DNA of 64,000 bases from Microvirga lupini. Lineage in GTDB: Bacteria; Pseudomonadota; Alphaproteobacteria; Rhizobiales; Beijerinckiaceae. The notes under the pieces were generated by a model that saw only the letters and a list, made by a program, of their open reading frames with translations, had not been told where the DNA came from and did not search any database. Shown here piece after piece: positions 50,498 to 59,175 of the stretch. The translations under genes and the position numbers were made by a program. How positions within the stretch are numbered: the stretch's first letter is position 1; the number at the start of each line of letters is the position of its first letter. The stretch spans positions 62,001-126,000 of the forward strand of contig NZ_JACHWB010000007.1 in NCBI RefSeq assembly GCF_014191055.1, given 5' to 3'.

Positions 50498-51448
50498 TCA
50501 CATGACGTTCTGTTTGACGGTTTCACACACTTCCCAGAATGCGCCTTCCGCAGCCTGTGACACGGCTGCATGGCCCATGAAGTTGTGAATGAGAGAAGGC
50601 ATGCAGCGATAGGCGACGGGCACGCCGTCCCGCTCGAGCCTCTCGGCAAAAGCATTCCCCTGGTCGCGCAGAATGTCGTTCTCGGCCGTGAAGATTGCCG
50701 TTTTCGGAAGATCCGACACTCGCGTTGCAAGAAGCGGCGAGACGCGCGGATCTTCGGCCAGCGCGGGATCGGCGAGATACTTCTCGCCAAACAATTTCAT
50801 GAGAGCATGATCGAGGCCGAAACCCGTTCCGAACGCGTGATCGGACGGAAAGCCCGGCGAGCGGTCGAGATAGTGCCTGAAGTCCGTGACCGGATAGAGA
50901 AGACAGAGGAAATGGAAAGGCTGGCGGCTTGCTCCAAAATGGAGCGCGACATTGATCGCAAGATTTCCTCCGGCACTGTCACCCATGAGACTGATCCGTT
51001 TGGGATCAAGGCCGAGGCTTGCGGCATTCTCAAGCGTCCAACGTGCCGCCAGAAGAGCATCGTCCAAGGCAGCCGGGAAGGGATGCTCGGGGGCTCTTCT
51101 GAAATCGACGAAGATCACGGCCGCCTTGCAATGCCGGGCAATGTTCATCGACTGTCGGCTATAGGCCTGAGTATCGCCCAGGACGAAGCCGCCACCGTGG
51201 AAGTAGAGGAGGGCAGGCAGGGGCTTGAGCCCGTCGTTCGGCCGGTAGATGGAGATCGAGAAGCGGCCATTACCTTCCGGAAGTGTCATCGTTTCGGCAT
51301 GAACGCCACCGGACGGTTCAAGGCTCCGTTCAAAATATTTCTGGCTGTAGCCGGCCCGCATGACGTCGACGGGAATCTCGTTCACGGGCACCGTCCGCGC
51401 AGCCCTGCCTTCCTCCAGCATTCTGGCTATGCTCGGATCAAGCTTCAT
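50498..51448 (-). CDS. HSL-family alpha/beta hydrolase
   Basis: A 316-residue esterase/amidase-like protein of the hormone-sensitive-lipase group: oxyanion motif HGGG (84-87) in YFHGGGFVLGD, nucleophile Ser158 in GDSAGG, acid Asp258 in TAENDILRD and His288 in SLIHNFMG. All triad residues are present. It is divergent from paiB, with the shared TGCGCA palindrome between them, 35 bases from its ATG. It may cleave an ester or amide in the pathway below; the substrate is unknown. Confidence 0.88.
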   Translation of the reverse strand: MKLDPSIARMLEEGRAARTVPVNEIPVDVMRAGYSQKYFERSLEPSGGVHAETMTLPEGNGRFSISIYRPNDGLKPLPALLYFHGGGFVLGDTQAYSRQSMNIARHCKAAVIFVDFRRAPEHPFPAALDDALLAARWTLENAASLGLDPKRISLMGDSAGGNLAINVALHFGASRQPFHFLCLLYPVTDFRHYLDRSPGFPSDHAFGTGFGLDHALMKLFGEKYLADPALAEDPRVSPLLATRVSDLPKTAIFTAENDILRDQGNAFAERLERDGVPVAYRCMPSLIHNFMGHAAVSQAAEGAFWEVCETVKQNVM

Positions 51449-51483
51449 TCATTTCCTCTCAAATCGGATGAATGACCATTGCA

Positions 51484-51497
51484 TTTTTGCGCAAAAA
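51484..51497. promoter_or_regulatory. TGCGCA operator, site A
   Basis: TTTTTGCGCAAAAA, a perfect 14-bp palindrome between the divergent hydrolase and paiB genes, 35 and 33 bases from their starts. One of six or seven similar sites in the block. Confidence 0.7.
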
Positions 51498-51530
51498 GTC
51501 AAACGATGTGTCGAGTAGGGGGAGGATTCT

Positions 51531-52148
51531 ATGTTTGTGCCTGCGCAGTATGTAGCAAAAAATCCGCGAGCCATTGTCGAGGCCTACTCCTTTGGGCTTC
51601 TGGTGACCACGGATGCCAATGGGCTGCATGCCACCCAGACCCCAATCTTCTTCGAGACTGATGATCCGGAGGAGATGCGGCTCGTCGGGCACATCGCGCG
51701 CCGCAATCCGCAAGCCGCTGGCCTTGCCCATGGGCAGCCGGCGCTCGTCGTCTTCACGGGGCCGCACGCCTACATCTCCGGCAACTGGTACCAGAGCAAG
51801 CCGGAGGTCCCGACCTGGAACTACGTCTCCGCCCAAGTCTCCGGGGTTCTGGAGCCGCTCGACGAACCCGAGCAGAAGAGGGCCGTGCTCGAAAAGACCG
51901 CTCAAAAATTAAGTGCTTACGGAGAAGGGGCTTGGGCGATGGACGATGCGCCTGAGGGGCGGGTGGAGGTTCTGCTGCCGTATATCCGCTCGTTTCGCAT
52001 CGTCGCCCACAGTATCCAAGGCGCGTCCAAGCTCAGCCAGTCTCATCCGCAGGATGATCGGGATCGGGTGATCGCCCGATTGAAGGAAAGGGGGCACAAC
52101 GGTGATGCGGAGATCGCTCGGGTGATGGAATTGAAGGATCCATTCTGA
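51531..52148 (+). CDS. PaiB-type FMN-binding protein
   Basis: A 205-residue split-barrel flavin-binding protein of the PaiB family (MFVPAQYVAKNPRAIVEAY; ISGNWYQSKPEVPTWNYVSAQ is the hallmark). In Bacillus subtilis paiB is paired with paiA, a polyamine acetyltransferase, and was first described as a negative regulator; an FMN-dependent enzyme role is equally possible. GGGGGAGG lies before the ATG. Its placement beside polyamine- and amide-acting enzymes fits that history. Confidence 0.88.
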   Translation: MFVPAQYVAKNPRAIVEAYSFGLLVTTDANGLHATQTPIFFETDDPEEMRLVGHIARRNPQAAGLAHGQPALVVFTGPHAYISGNWYQSKPEVPTWNYVSAQVSGVLEPLDEPEQKRAVLEKTAQKLSAYGEGAWAMDDAPEGRVEVLLPYIRSFRIVAHSIQGASKLSQSHPQDDRDRVIARLKERGHNGDAEIARVMELKDPF

Positions 52149-52197
52149 ACCGCTTCATTCACAACAGCCTATTGCCAAGGCGTAAGATTTGAAATAA

Positions 52198-52211
52198 TTT
52201 ATGCGCATAAA
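52198..52211. promoter_or_regulatory. TGCGCA operator, site B
   Basis: TTTATGCGCATAAA, a perfect 14-bp palindrome ending 14 bases before the C45 gene's ATG. A TTGCCA and an AATAAT lie just upstream, so a bound protein would cover the start of transcription. Confidence 0.75.
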
Positions 52212-52225
52212 ATTGAGGCGCATTA

Positions 52226-53353
52226 ATGCAAGTCACCCAGTTCCCCCTTGTTGAAATCAGCGGATCGCCGCGGGAGCGTGGGCGGCAGTATGGCGTTGCT
52301 GCGGCAGACCGGATCGCCGAAGGGATTCGTCACTATACTCAGCAATTTTCCAGCTTCGGCCTAGATGCTCGGAGCATCCATCGTCACGTTTCCGAATACA
52401 TCGCGCGTATCCGCGAGTTCGATCACAGGCTGGTCGATGAAATGTACGGCATCGCCGAAGGAGCCAAGGTCGAGATCGATGCCATCCTGCTGCTGAATGC
52501 CCGCACCGAATTGCTGCATGAAGCCCGCGTCATCGCAAAGAAGGTGCGAACCAAGGAAACGCCTGATGGTTGTACGGGCGTGGTGATCCTTCCGGAAGCC
52601 GCGGAGGGCGGGCGCCTCATTCATGCTCTGAACTGGGACTGGAAGGCGGAATGCGCCACCACCGGGGTGGTGCTGCGAATCGTGCAGGATGACGGACCTG
52701 ATATCCTCACATTCACCGAAGCGGGATCGCTTGCGAGAACAGGATTGAACTCCGCCGGCATCGCCATCACGGCCAACTACATCGAGTCCGATCAGGACTT
52801 CAAAAGCCCCGGCGTTCCGCTTGCGCTCATCCGGCGAAAAATCCTTGAATCCGCCAACTATGCCAAGGCGATCGAACTTATCGTCTCGACGGACAAGCTG
52901 ATCTCGAACAATCTCATTCTCAGCCACAAGGATGGTGTCGCGATCAATTTCGAATGTGCTCCGGCCGAGACCTTCGCGATCTATCCCGAGGACGGGATGA
53001 TCGTGCATGCGAACCACTGGACCAGCCCGGCGGCTCTGTCAAAGTACAAGGATGTGGGCATCCTCAATACGCCTGACAGCTTCTACCGCGATTACCGGGT
53101 GCGTGAATTGCTGAAGAGCAAGCGCATGCCGCTGACGCAGGCCGATGTGGTGAGCGCCCTGAGCGACGATTTTGGAACACCCTGGTCCGTCTGCCGTCCG
53201 CCTCGCCCCAATGTTCGCGGCGATTTGACGGCGACCGTCGCCATGTTCCTGCTCGATGCCGCGACAGGCTCGATGAAGGTGACGCCCCTGCCGGCGCTCA
53301 ACCCTGTCGGCAGCACCTATACACTTGCACGAGAACCAGCTCTGGCAGCATGA
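52226..53353 (+). CDS. C45-family Ntn-hydrolase (acyltransferase/amidohydrolase)
   Basis: A 375-residue member of the family of isopenicillin-N acyltransferase. These are made as inactive precursors that cut themselves before a Cys, which then becomes the N-terminal nucleophile; here Gly115-Cys116 in TPDGCTGVV is that site. NWDWK (136-140) and GLNSAGIAIT (173-182) are the other family motifs. No signal peptide, so it acts in the cytoplasm. It likely hydrolyses, or less likely forms, an amide bond of an imported compound. It heads an operon with an ABC importer, 13 bases ahead of the first permease. Confidence 0.86.
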   Translation: MQVTQFPLVEISGSPRERGRQYGVAAADRIAEGIRHYTQQFSSFGLDARSIHRHVSEYIARIREFDHRLVDEMYGIAEGAKVEIDAILLLNARTELLHEARVIAKKVRTKETPDGCTGVVILPEAAEGGRLIHALNWDWKAECATTGVVLRIVQDDGPDILTFTEAGSLARTGLNSAGIAITANYIESDQDFKSPGVPLALIRRKILESANYAKAIELIVSTDKLISNNLILSHKDGVAINFECAPAETFAIYPEDGMIVHANHWTSPAALSKYKDVGILNTPDSFYRDYRVRELLKSKRMPLTQADVVSALSDDFGTPWSVCRPPRPNVRGDLTATVAMFLLDAATGSMKVTPLPALNPVGSTYTLAREPALAA

Positions 53354-53366
53354 GATCGGAGGCGGC

Positions 53367-54311
53367 ATGGCAACATATCTGGCCCGACGTCTGAGCATGA
53401 TGTTGCTCACGCTGTCCTTGGTGGCCGTCACAGTCTTCGTCCTGGTCAGGCTCGTGCCGGGCGACAGCGCCAGTTTGATGCTCGGCGAAGCGGGGTCTCT
53501 GGAACAGCTTGCCATTCTGCGAGCCCGCTGGGGTCTCGACCAGCCCTGGCCGATCCAGTTTCTCTACTGGATCAAGGGCCTGCTGTCGGGAGATTTCGGC
53601 GTCTCCACCCGCACGGGCGAGCCGGTCTTGGCCTTGATCCTGGCACGATTTCAGGTCAGCGCCGTCATCGTGCTGGCCGCCATGACCATCGCGGTCCTGG
53701 TCGCCGTGCCGGTCGGCCTCTATGCGGCCTGGAAGCAGAACAGCTGGGCGGATCTCGCCGTTGTTTCCGTCGCGACGCTGCTGCTGTCGATTCCGAGCTT
53801 CTGGCTCGGCCTTCTTCTGCTTGTGGTGTTCGGCCTCAAGCTCAGTTGGCTTCCGATTCTCGGCTATGTCGGTTTCGGAGAAGATTTTTCGCGCGCCCTG
53901 TCCTTCGTCATCCTGCCGGTTGCAACGCTTGCTCTCATCGAGATCGGAGTGCTGGTGCGCATGGCGCGGGCCAGTGCGATCGAGGTTCTTCGCCTCGAAT
54001 ACGTGACCCATGCCCGCGCGAAGGGCATGCCGGAATGGCGCGTCCTGGCGTTCCACGTCTTTCCCAATGCCTTCGCGCCGACGCTGACGCTGATCGGGTT
54101 GATCCTGGGCAACCTGCTCGGCGGCATCGCCGTGCTCGAGACGGTCTTCACCTTGCCTGGTATGGGGCGGCTTCTCGTGGAATCGATCTTCGCCCGCGAT
54201 TATCCGGTCGTGCAGGGATGTCTCCTTCTCACGGGCGTGATCTTCGTCCTCATCAACCTGATCGTGGATATGCTCTATCCGATCTTCGATCCCCGTGTTG
54301 CGAGGGCTTGA
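53367..54311 (+). CDS. Oligopeptide-type ABC permease, DppB-like
   Basis: A 314-residue inner-membrane subunit with about six helices. The first helix MMLLTLSLVAVTVFVLVRL and the periplasmic GDSASLMLG segment match DppB/OppB. The coupling loop EYVTHARAKGMPEWRVLAFHV carries the EAA motif that docks with the ATPase. CGGAGG precedes the ATG at 53367. Second gene of the C45-led operon. Confidence 0.9.
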   Translation: MATYLARRLSMMLLTLSLVAVTVFVLVRLVPGDSASLMLGEAGSLEQLAILRARWGLDQPWPIQFLYWIKGLLSGDFGVSTRTGEPVLALILARFQVSAVIVLAAMTIAVLVAVPVGLYAAWKQNSWADLAVVSVATLLLSIPSFWLGLLLLVVFGLKLSWLPILGYVGFGEDFSRALSFVILPVATLALIEIGVLVRMARASAIEVLRLEYVTHARAKGMPEWRVLAFHVFPNAFAPTLTLIGLILGNLLGGIAVLETVFTLPGMGRLLVESIFARDYPVVQGCLLLTGVIFVLINLIVDMLYPIFDPRVARA

Positions 54312-54314
54312 GGG

Positions 54315-55127
54315 ATGCCGATGAAGCTCAATCTGATCATCGGGCTGCTGATCGTCCTCCTGCTTGGGGGCGCTGCCCTCATCGGTGCCGCCTGGACTCC
54401 CTATCATCCGATGCAGCTGGATATGCTGAACCGTCTTGCGCCGCCTTCGTTTGGGCATTGGCTGGGCACCGATGAGTTCGGCCGCGATGTCCTGAGCCGT
54501 CTCATGGCCGGTGCCACGACCAGCATCGCCATTGCCGTGACGACGGTTCTAATGGCAGTCTCCGCCGGCATGATCATCGGCCTCGTCTCGGGCAGCGTTC
54601 GTGGCTGGACCGATCGGGGCCTGATGGCCGTCACCGACGCGCTCTTGGCCTTTCCAGGAATCCTTCTTGCTCTGGCGTTGATCGTGATCCTGGGTGCGGG
54701 CCGCACGGGAATCATCCTGGCACTCTCTCTCGCCTATCTGCCGGCGGTGATCCGGATCGTTCGCAGCGCGGTGCTGTCGATCCGCGAGAAAGAATATGTC
54801 GAGGCCTCGCAAGTCATCGGCAATTCCCAAGCCTATACGATGTTCGTCCATATCCTGCCGAACTGCCTCGCGCCGATCTCCGTGATGGCCACATCCATGT
54901 TCGGCTGGGTGATCCTGGCCGAGAGCGCGCTCTCCTTCCTGGGGCTCGGCGTCGCGCCGCCTGCACCGACCTGGGGAAATATGCTCTCGGCCAGCCAACC
55001 CTATTTCGAGCGCGCCTTGTGGCTGAGCCTCGCGCCGGGGGCATGCATTGCCCTGGCCTTGCTGGCAACGAACCTGATCGGCGATGCCCTTCGGGATCGG
55101 TTCGATCCACGGAGGCTCCAGGCATGA
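54315..55127 (+). CDS. Oligopeptide-type ABC permease, DppC-like
   Basis: A 270-residue partner permease: one N-terminal helix, the HWLGTDEFGRDVLSRLMAGA signature of DppC/OppC, further helices, and the EAA loop EYVEASQVIGNSQAYTMFVHI. It starts 3 bases after the first permease and overlaps the ATPase start in ATGA. Confidence 0.92.
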   Translation: MPMKLNLIIGLLIVLLLGGAALIGAAWTPYHPMQLDMLNRLAPPSFGHWLGTDEFGRDVLSRLMAGATTSIAIAVTTVLMAVSAGMIIGLVSGSVRGWTDRGLMAVTDALLAFPGILLALALIVILGAGRTGIILALSLAYLPAVIRIVRSAVLSIREKEYVEASQVIGNSQAYTMFVHILPNCLAPISVMATSMFGWVILAESALSFLGLGVAPPAPTWGNMLSASQPYFERALWLSLAPGACIALALLATNLIGDALRDRFDPRRLQA

Positions 55128-56764
55128 CCGCCCAGATTCCTTTGCTGGACGTCAGAAATATCGAGATCCAAGCAGCAAATTCCACGTCCATCGTGAAGAG
55201 CGTCAATCTGACTTTGGCCCATGGAGCGATGGCTGCGCTTGTCGGCGAATCCGGCAGCGGAAAAACCATGGCGTCACGGTCCGTTCTTCGCCTGCTGCCA
55301 CCGGGCGTCAGGATGACCAGGGGCGAAATCCTTCTGGAAGGCGAGAATCTTGCCGAAGCGTCCGAGAAGCGGATGCGGCAGCTGAGGGGGCGGTCTCTTG
55401 GCATGATCTTCCAGGAGCCCATGGTGTCTCTCAATCCTGCCATGAGCGTCGGCGCCCAGATGGCGGAAGCGCTGCGCCTGCATACCTCCCTGTCTCGTCA
55501 GGAGATCAGGCAGCTTTGCATCGAGATGCTGGAGCGCGTGCGGATCAGCAATGCGGCAGGCTGCCTGACCGCCTTTCCACATGAGTTTTCCGGCGGCATG
55601 CGCCAGCGGATCATGATCGCTTCCGTGATGCTGCTGCGGCCCAAGCTCCTGGTCGCCGATGAGCCGACAACGGCCCTGGACACCCTGGCCCAGCGCGAAG
55701 TGCTGGATCTGCTGACGGAGCTCGCGCGCGATTTCAACACGGCGGTCCTGCTCATCACGCACAATCTCGGTCTTGTCGCGCGCTACACGGAGAACATGAC
55801 GGTGCTGCGCGAAGGTCGTGTTGTCGAAGCCGGAAAGACCGCGTCGATCATCGCGCATCCCTACCAGACCTACACCCGGAAGCTCATCGCAGCCGCAAAG
55901 GCGAGTCAGGGGCTTGCTGATGATGTGATTCCGCCTGACGCGCCGGCTGTGCTCCGCGCCACTGACGTATCCGTGACCTATGGTGCGCGAACCCATGGCC
56001 GAGGTCATGGCGCGGCGGCAGTTTCCGAGGTGAGCCTGGATATCCGCAAAGGCGAGACCGTTGCAGTCGTCGGAGGTAGCGGCTCCGGCAAGACGACCCT
56101 CGGTCGGGCGTTGCTGGGATTGGTTCCGCTCTCCTCCGGCCGCGTTGAGTTCGAGGGCAGAAATATCATCGACGGCAAGGGAGCGATCCGCCGTGAGGCC
56201 CGGCTCGGCTGCCAGATGGTATTTCAGGATCCCTATTCCTCACTGGATCCACGCCAGCGGATCGGCTCGATCGTTCATGAGCCGCTCCGCCACGTTCAGG
56301 ATATGGCACCGGCCGACAAGGAGCGGCGCGTCAGCGAGGTTCTTGCGGAGGTGGGCCTGTCCGGGCTCGAGCGGCGCCTGCCTCACGAACTCTCGGGAGG
56401 GCAGCGTCAGCGCGTGGCTATCGCACGGGCGCTTGTGCGGCGTCCGCCCTTGGTGGTCGCGGACGAGCCGGTCTCCGCTCTGGATATGACGATCCAGGCA
56501 CAGGTTCTGGAACTGATCCGCGACCTTCAGGCGAGCTACGGTTTTGCATGCCTGTTCATCAGCCACGATCTGACGGCGGTCCGCCGGGTCGCCCATCGGG
56601 TGATCGTGATGGAAGCGGGTCGCATCGTGGAGCAGGGAGCGACCGAAGATATCCTCGGCGCGCCGCAGCACCCTTACACCGCGCGCCTGATCGAGGCCGC
56701 TCCGATGATCGGTGATCCTGCCGGACTCCGCCCGGCCGCCGATCGAGCGAAGGTCCTTCCCTGA
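55124..56764 (+). CDS. Fused oligopeptide-type ABC ATPase (DppD-DppF)
   Basis: A 546-residue protein with two ABC modules. Module 1: GESGSGKT (41-48), SGGMRQR, LVADEPTTALD. Module 2: GGSGSGKTT, SGGQRQRVAIARAL, VVADEPVSALD. This GsiA/YejF-like fusion replaces two separate ATPases. All catalytic motifs are intact. It powers import of the substrate bound by the adjacent binding protein. The ATG overlaps the permease stop. Confidence 0.93.
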   Translation: MTAQIPLLDVRNIEIQAANSTSIVKSVNLTLAHGAMAALVGESGSGKTMASRSVLRLLPPGVRMTRGEILLEGENLAEASEKRMRQLRGRSLGMIFQEPMVSLNPAMSVGAQMAEALRLHTSLSRQEIRQLCIEMLERVRISNAAGCLTAFPHEFSGGMRQRIMIASVMLLRPKLLVADEPTTALDTLAQREVLDLLTELARDFNTAVLLITHNLGLVARYTENMTVLREGRVVEAGKTASIIAHPYQTYTRKLIAAAKASQGLADDVIPPDAPAVLRATDVSVTYGARTHGRGHGAAAVSEVSLDIRKGETVAVVGGSGSGKTTLGRALLGLVPLSSGRVEFEGRNIIDGKGAIRREARLGCQMVFQDPYSSLDPRQRIGSIVHEPLRHVQDMAPADKERRVSEVLAEVGLSGLERRLPHELSGGQRQRVAIARALVRRPPLVVADEPVSALDMTIQAQVLELIRDLQASYGFACLFISHDLTAVRRVAHRVIVMEAGRIVEQGATEDILGAPQHPYTARLIEAAPMIGDPAGLRPAADRAKVLP

Positions 56765-56765
56765 C

Positions 56766-56793
56766 TTGGCCAATGAAGTCGCTTGCCAATAAT
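56766..56793 (+). promoter_or_regulatory. Candidate promoter of binding-protein gene
   Basis: TTGGCC, 16 bases, AATAAT, just ahead of operator C. The same order (TTGCCA, then AATAAT, then operator) is seen before the C45 gene. Box quality is fair. Confidence 0.4.
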
Positions 56794-56797
56794 CAAT

Positions 56798-56811
56798 TTT
56801 ATGCGCAAAAA
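56798..56811. promoter_or_regulatory. TGCGCA operator, site C
   Basis: TTTATGCGCAAAAA, 46 bases before the ATG of the binding-protein gene; 13 of 14 positions are compatible with one or other perfect copy. Confidence 0.7.
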
Positions 56812-56857
56812 TATGATAAAGAATATGCCAAAGGGAAAAACCAGCAGGAGAGCGGAC

Positions 56858-58435
56858 ATGGCTCAAGATATGGGTGCGAAGAAGGTTATGGGTTGGACGT
56901 TAGGGCAGGTTGGTTTATCGGCGGCCATCGCATTATGCCTGCTTTCAAGCCAATCTTATGCGCAAAAGACGAGCAGCCGGATTACAGTTGCCCTGGAGGA
57001 AGACCTCCGAGGCCTCGATCCGCGCCGGGATCGGGACGGCATGTCGGATCCGGTCCATATGCATGTGGTCGAGGGTCTTCTGGGCTATGTGGACGATCTG
57101 AGTGTCCGTCCGATGCTCGCCAGCTCCTTCACCATCGGCGACGACGGTAGGTCCTATACGTTCAAGCTGCGCGAGGGCGTGCGCTTCCATAACGGCAAGC
57201 CTTTGACCTCCGCGGAGGTGAAATGGTCCTGGGACTATGTCATGGCGGCAGATTCCATCTGGCGCTGCAAGGCGGTGTTCGACGGGCCGATCAAGGTCGC
57301 CGGCGTCGAGGCCCCGGATGCCCGGACGATCGTCTTCAGGCTCGATCAGCCGAACGGGAGCTTCATCTATAATCTCGCGCGAACCGATTGCGCGGGAACG
57401 CCGATCCTGCATCCGGAATCCGTCGATGCGGATGGCAAGTGGAGGGGCGTGATCGGGACCGGCCCATTCCAGCTCGGCGAGCGCCGCATCGGCCAGTACA
57501 CGGAGGTCAAGCGCTTCCCTGACTATGCCCTCAGCAATGCCGAGCCGAGCGGGCGCGTGGGCAAGAAGGAAGCGCTGGTCGAGACCGTTCGATTCACGGT
57601 CGTGGCGGATCCATCCGCAAGGCTGGTCGGCCTGCGTTCCGGCGATCTGGACATCACGCCCCTGACGGCAGAGGTGGTGGATCAGATCGAGAAAGATCCG
57701 AAGCTCCATGTCACCTCGTCCGATACGACCGTGTGGTATGCCCTGCTGTTCGGTATGAACGATCCGCTCCTGAAGGACGTGCGCATGCGCCGGGCCATCG
57801 CGGCGGCCATCGACCGGACTGCCGTGGCGCAGGGCGTCTCGTTCGGCCAGTGGTCGGGTTCGGCAACGCCGGTGCCGGGCGCAAGCCTGCTCTATACGCG
57901 CCCTTCGTCTGAAGACGAGGTTGCTTCCCTGACCCGCGCCAAGGCCCTGCTGGCCGAGGCGAAGTATGCCGGACAACCCATCAGCATTATCGCCAACAAA
58001 GCCCTGCCGATGATGTTCAACCAGGCCGTCATTATCCAGAGCATGCTGCAGGCGGCCGGGATCAACGCCAATATCGAGACGCTGGAATGGGGATTGCAGC
58101 TTGATCGGTATACGAAAGGCACCTATCAGGCGCAGTCCTTCGCCTATTCCGGCCGCTTCGATCCGATGGGCGCATGGGAGCGCATCGTCGGGCCGGAATC
58201 GCGCAAGGTCTGGAAGGACGAAGAGGCCATCACCCTGCTCAACAAGGGCATGAAGACCGCCGATCCGGCGGAGATGAAGCAGATCTCGGACCAGCTTTAC
58301 AAGAAGTTCATCAACGATGTCCCGGCTGTCAGCCTCTACAACGTAAAGGTCTTCTATGGGGTCAGCGACCGGCTGGCAGGCGTCAAGGCATCTCCCCTGG
58401 AGGTGGTGAGGGTCTGGAACGTTTCGATCAAGTAA
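56858..58435 (+). CDS. Periplasmic substrate-binding protein (SBP_bac_5)
   Basis: A 525-residue exported protein of the peptide/nickel-binding class. Signal peptide: helix VGLSAAIALCLLSS with cleavage after SYA near residue 36. DLRGLDPRRDRDGMSD and YTFKLREGVRFHNGKPLTSA are class hallmarks. AGGAGAG lies 8 bases before the ATG. It captures the substrate for the permease-ATPase encoded upstream. It has its own operator and promoter, so it can be made in excess over the membrane parts. Ligand unknown: this class also binds opines and other amides. Confidence 0.91.
   Translation: MAQDMGAKKVMGWTLGQVGLSAAIALCLLSSQSYAQKTSSRITVALEEDLRGLDPRRDRDGMSDPVHMHVVEGLLGYVDDLSVRPMLASSFTIGDDGRSYTFKLREGVRFHNGKPLTSAEVKWSWDYVMAADSIWRCKAVFDGPIKVAGVEAPDARTIVFRLDQPNGSFIYNLARTDCAGTPILHPESVDADGKWRGVIGTGPFQLGERRIGQYTEVKRFPDYALSNAEPSGRVGKKEALVETVRFTVVADPSARLVGLRSGDLDITPLTAEVVDQIEKDPKLHVTSSDTTVWYALLFGMNDPLLKDVRMRRAIAAAIDRTAVAQGVSFGQWSGSATPVPGASLLYTRPSSEDEVASLTRAKALLAEAKYAGQPISIIANKALPMMFNQAVIIQSMLQAAGINANIETLEWGLQLDRYTKGTYQAQSFAYSGRFDPMGAWERIVGPESRKVWKDEEAITLLNKGMKTADPAEMKQISDQLYKKFINDVPAVSLYNVKVFYGVSDRLAGVKASPLEVVRVWNVSIK
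56955..56968. promoter_or_regulatory. TGCGCA operator-like site F, inside coding sequence
   Basis: CTTATGCGCAAAAG falls in the signal-peptide codons of the binding-protein gene (SYAQK). It matches the core and A/T flanks and could be an auxiliary operator or chance. Confidence 0.4.
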
Positions 58436-58453
58436 GATCGAACAGCTGATCAT

Positions 58454-58496
58454 TCATGAATCTGCCGGCGCTCTCGCGGTGCCGGCAGATTCATGA
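58454..58496. terminator. 16-bp perfect inverted repeat after binding-protein gene
   Basis: TCATGAATCTGCCGGC, 11-base loop, then the exact complement. No T run follows, so it may act as an mRNA 3' stabiliser, or as a barrier lowering read-through into the GntR gene rather than a true intrinsic terminator. Confidence 0.6.
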
Positions 58497-58527
58497 TAAG
58501 TCCCTCCGAAATAATCGTAAGGTTGTT

Positions 58528-59151
58528 ATGGCAAAGTCACGAGAATCAGCGGAGCAGTTGGCTCGTCTTACGCATGACATCCGCAACGACATTGTGTTCG
58601 GTGCCTACGAACCTGGAACGTGGCTGAAGCTGAGCGATCTTCAGGATCAGCATAAGGCGAGCGCTTTTCACATCCGCAGGGCGCTCGATCAGCTGAAAAG
58701 CCTGAAGCTGGTCGACCATGTCGCCAATGCGGGATTTCGTGTCGCCACGCCTGACGAGGCAGTGCGCCAGGAGACGCGCTTCGTGCGCACTGTGCTGGAG
58801 CGCGGCGCGGCCCCGCTGATCGTCGCGCGGGCCACGGAAGAGGACATCAGCGAACTCCTTGGCCTGGCTCAGGCGTTCGATCAATCCATCGAAGCGGAAG
58901 GTCGGCGCGTCCAGTCGCGGATCAACCATGAGTTCCATGACAAGCTCTATGGCATCGCCAAGAACGCGGTGCTCAGTGAGATGATCAAGGAATTGCGCAG
59001 CCGCAGCCATCACACCACCACAGGCCGCTGGCGATCGATCGAAGGCCTCAAGGCCAGCAGCCAGGACCATTTCCGAATGGTCGAGGCGATCAAGGCTCGC
59101 GACCCACATGAGCTGGAGCGTCTGATCGTCGGGCACATCGAGGCATTCTGA
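58528..59151 (+). CDS. GntR-family (FCD) transcription regulator
   Basis: A 207-residue regulator. The N-terminal winged helix (about 12-75) includes IVFGAYEPGTWLKLSDLQDQ and SAFHIRRALDQLKSLKLV; the FCD effector domain has metal-type His/Asp positions in NHEFHDKLY, RSHHTTTGRW and DHFRMVEAI. The ATG at 58528 has AAGG 6 bases upstream. It is the only DNA-binding regulator of classical type inside the TGCGCA block and so the best candidate for binding those sites. FCD regulators usually bind a pathway organic acid or amine-derived ligand. Confidence 0.87.
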   Translation: MAKSRESAEQLARLTHDIRNDIVFGAYEPGTWLKLSDLQDQHKASAFHIRRALDQLKSLKLVDHVANAGFRVATPDEAVRQETRFVRTVLERGAAPLIVARATEEDISELLGLAQAFDQSIEAEGRRVQSRINHEFHDKLYGIAKNAVLSEMIKELRSRSHHTTTGRWRSIEGLKASSQDHFRMVEAIKARDPHELERLIVGHIEAF

Positions 59152-59175
59152 CCGGATTGCCGCTGCTCAAAAAGG

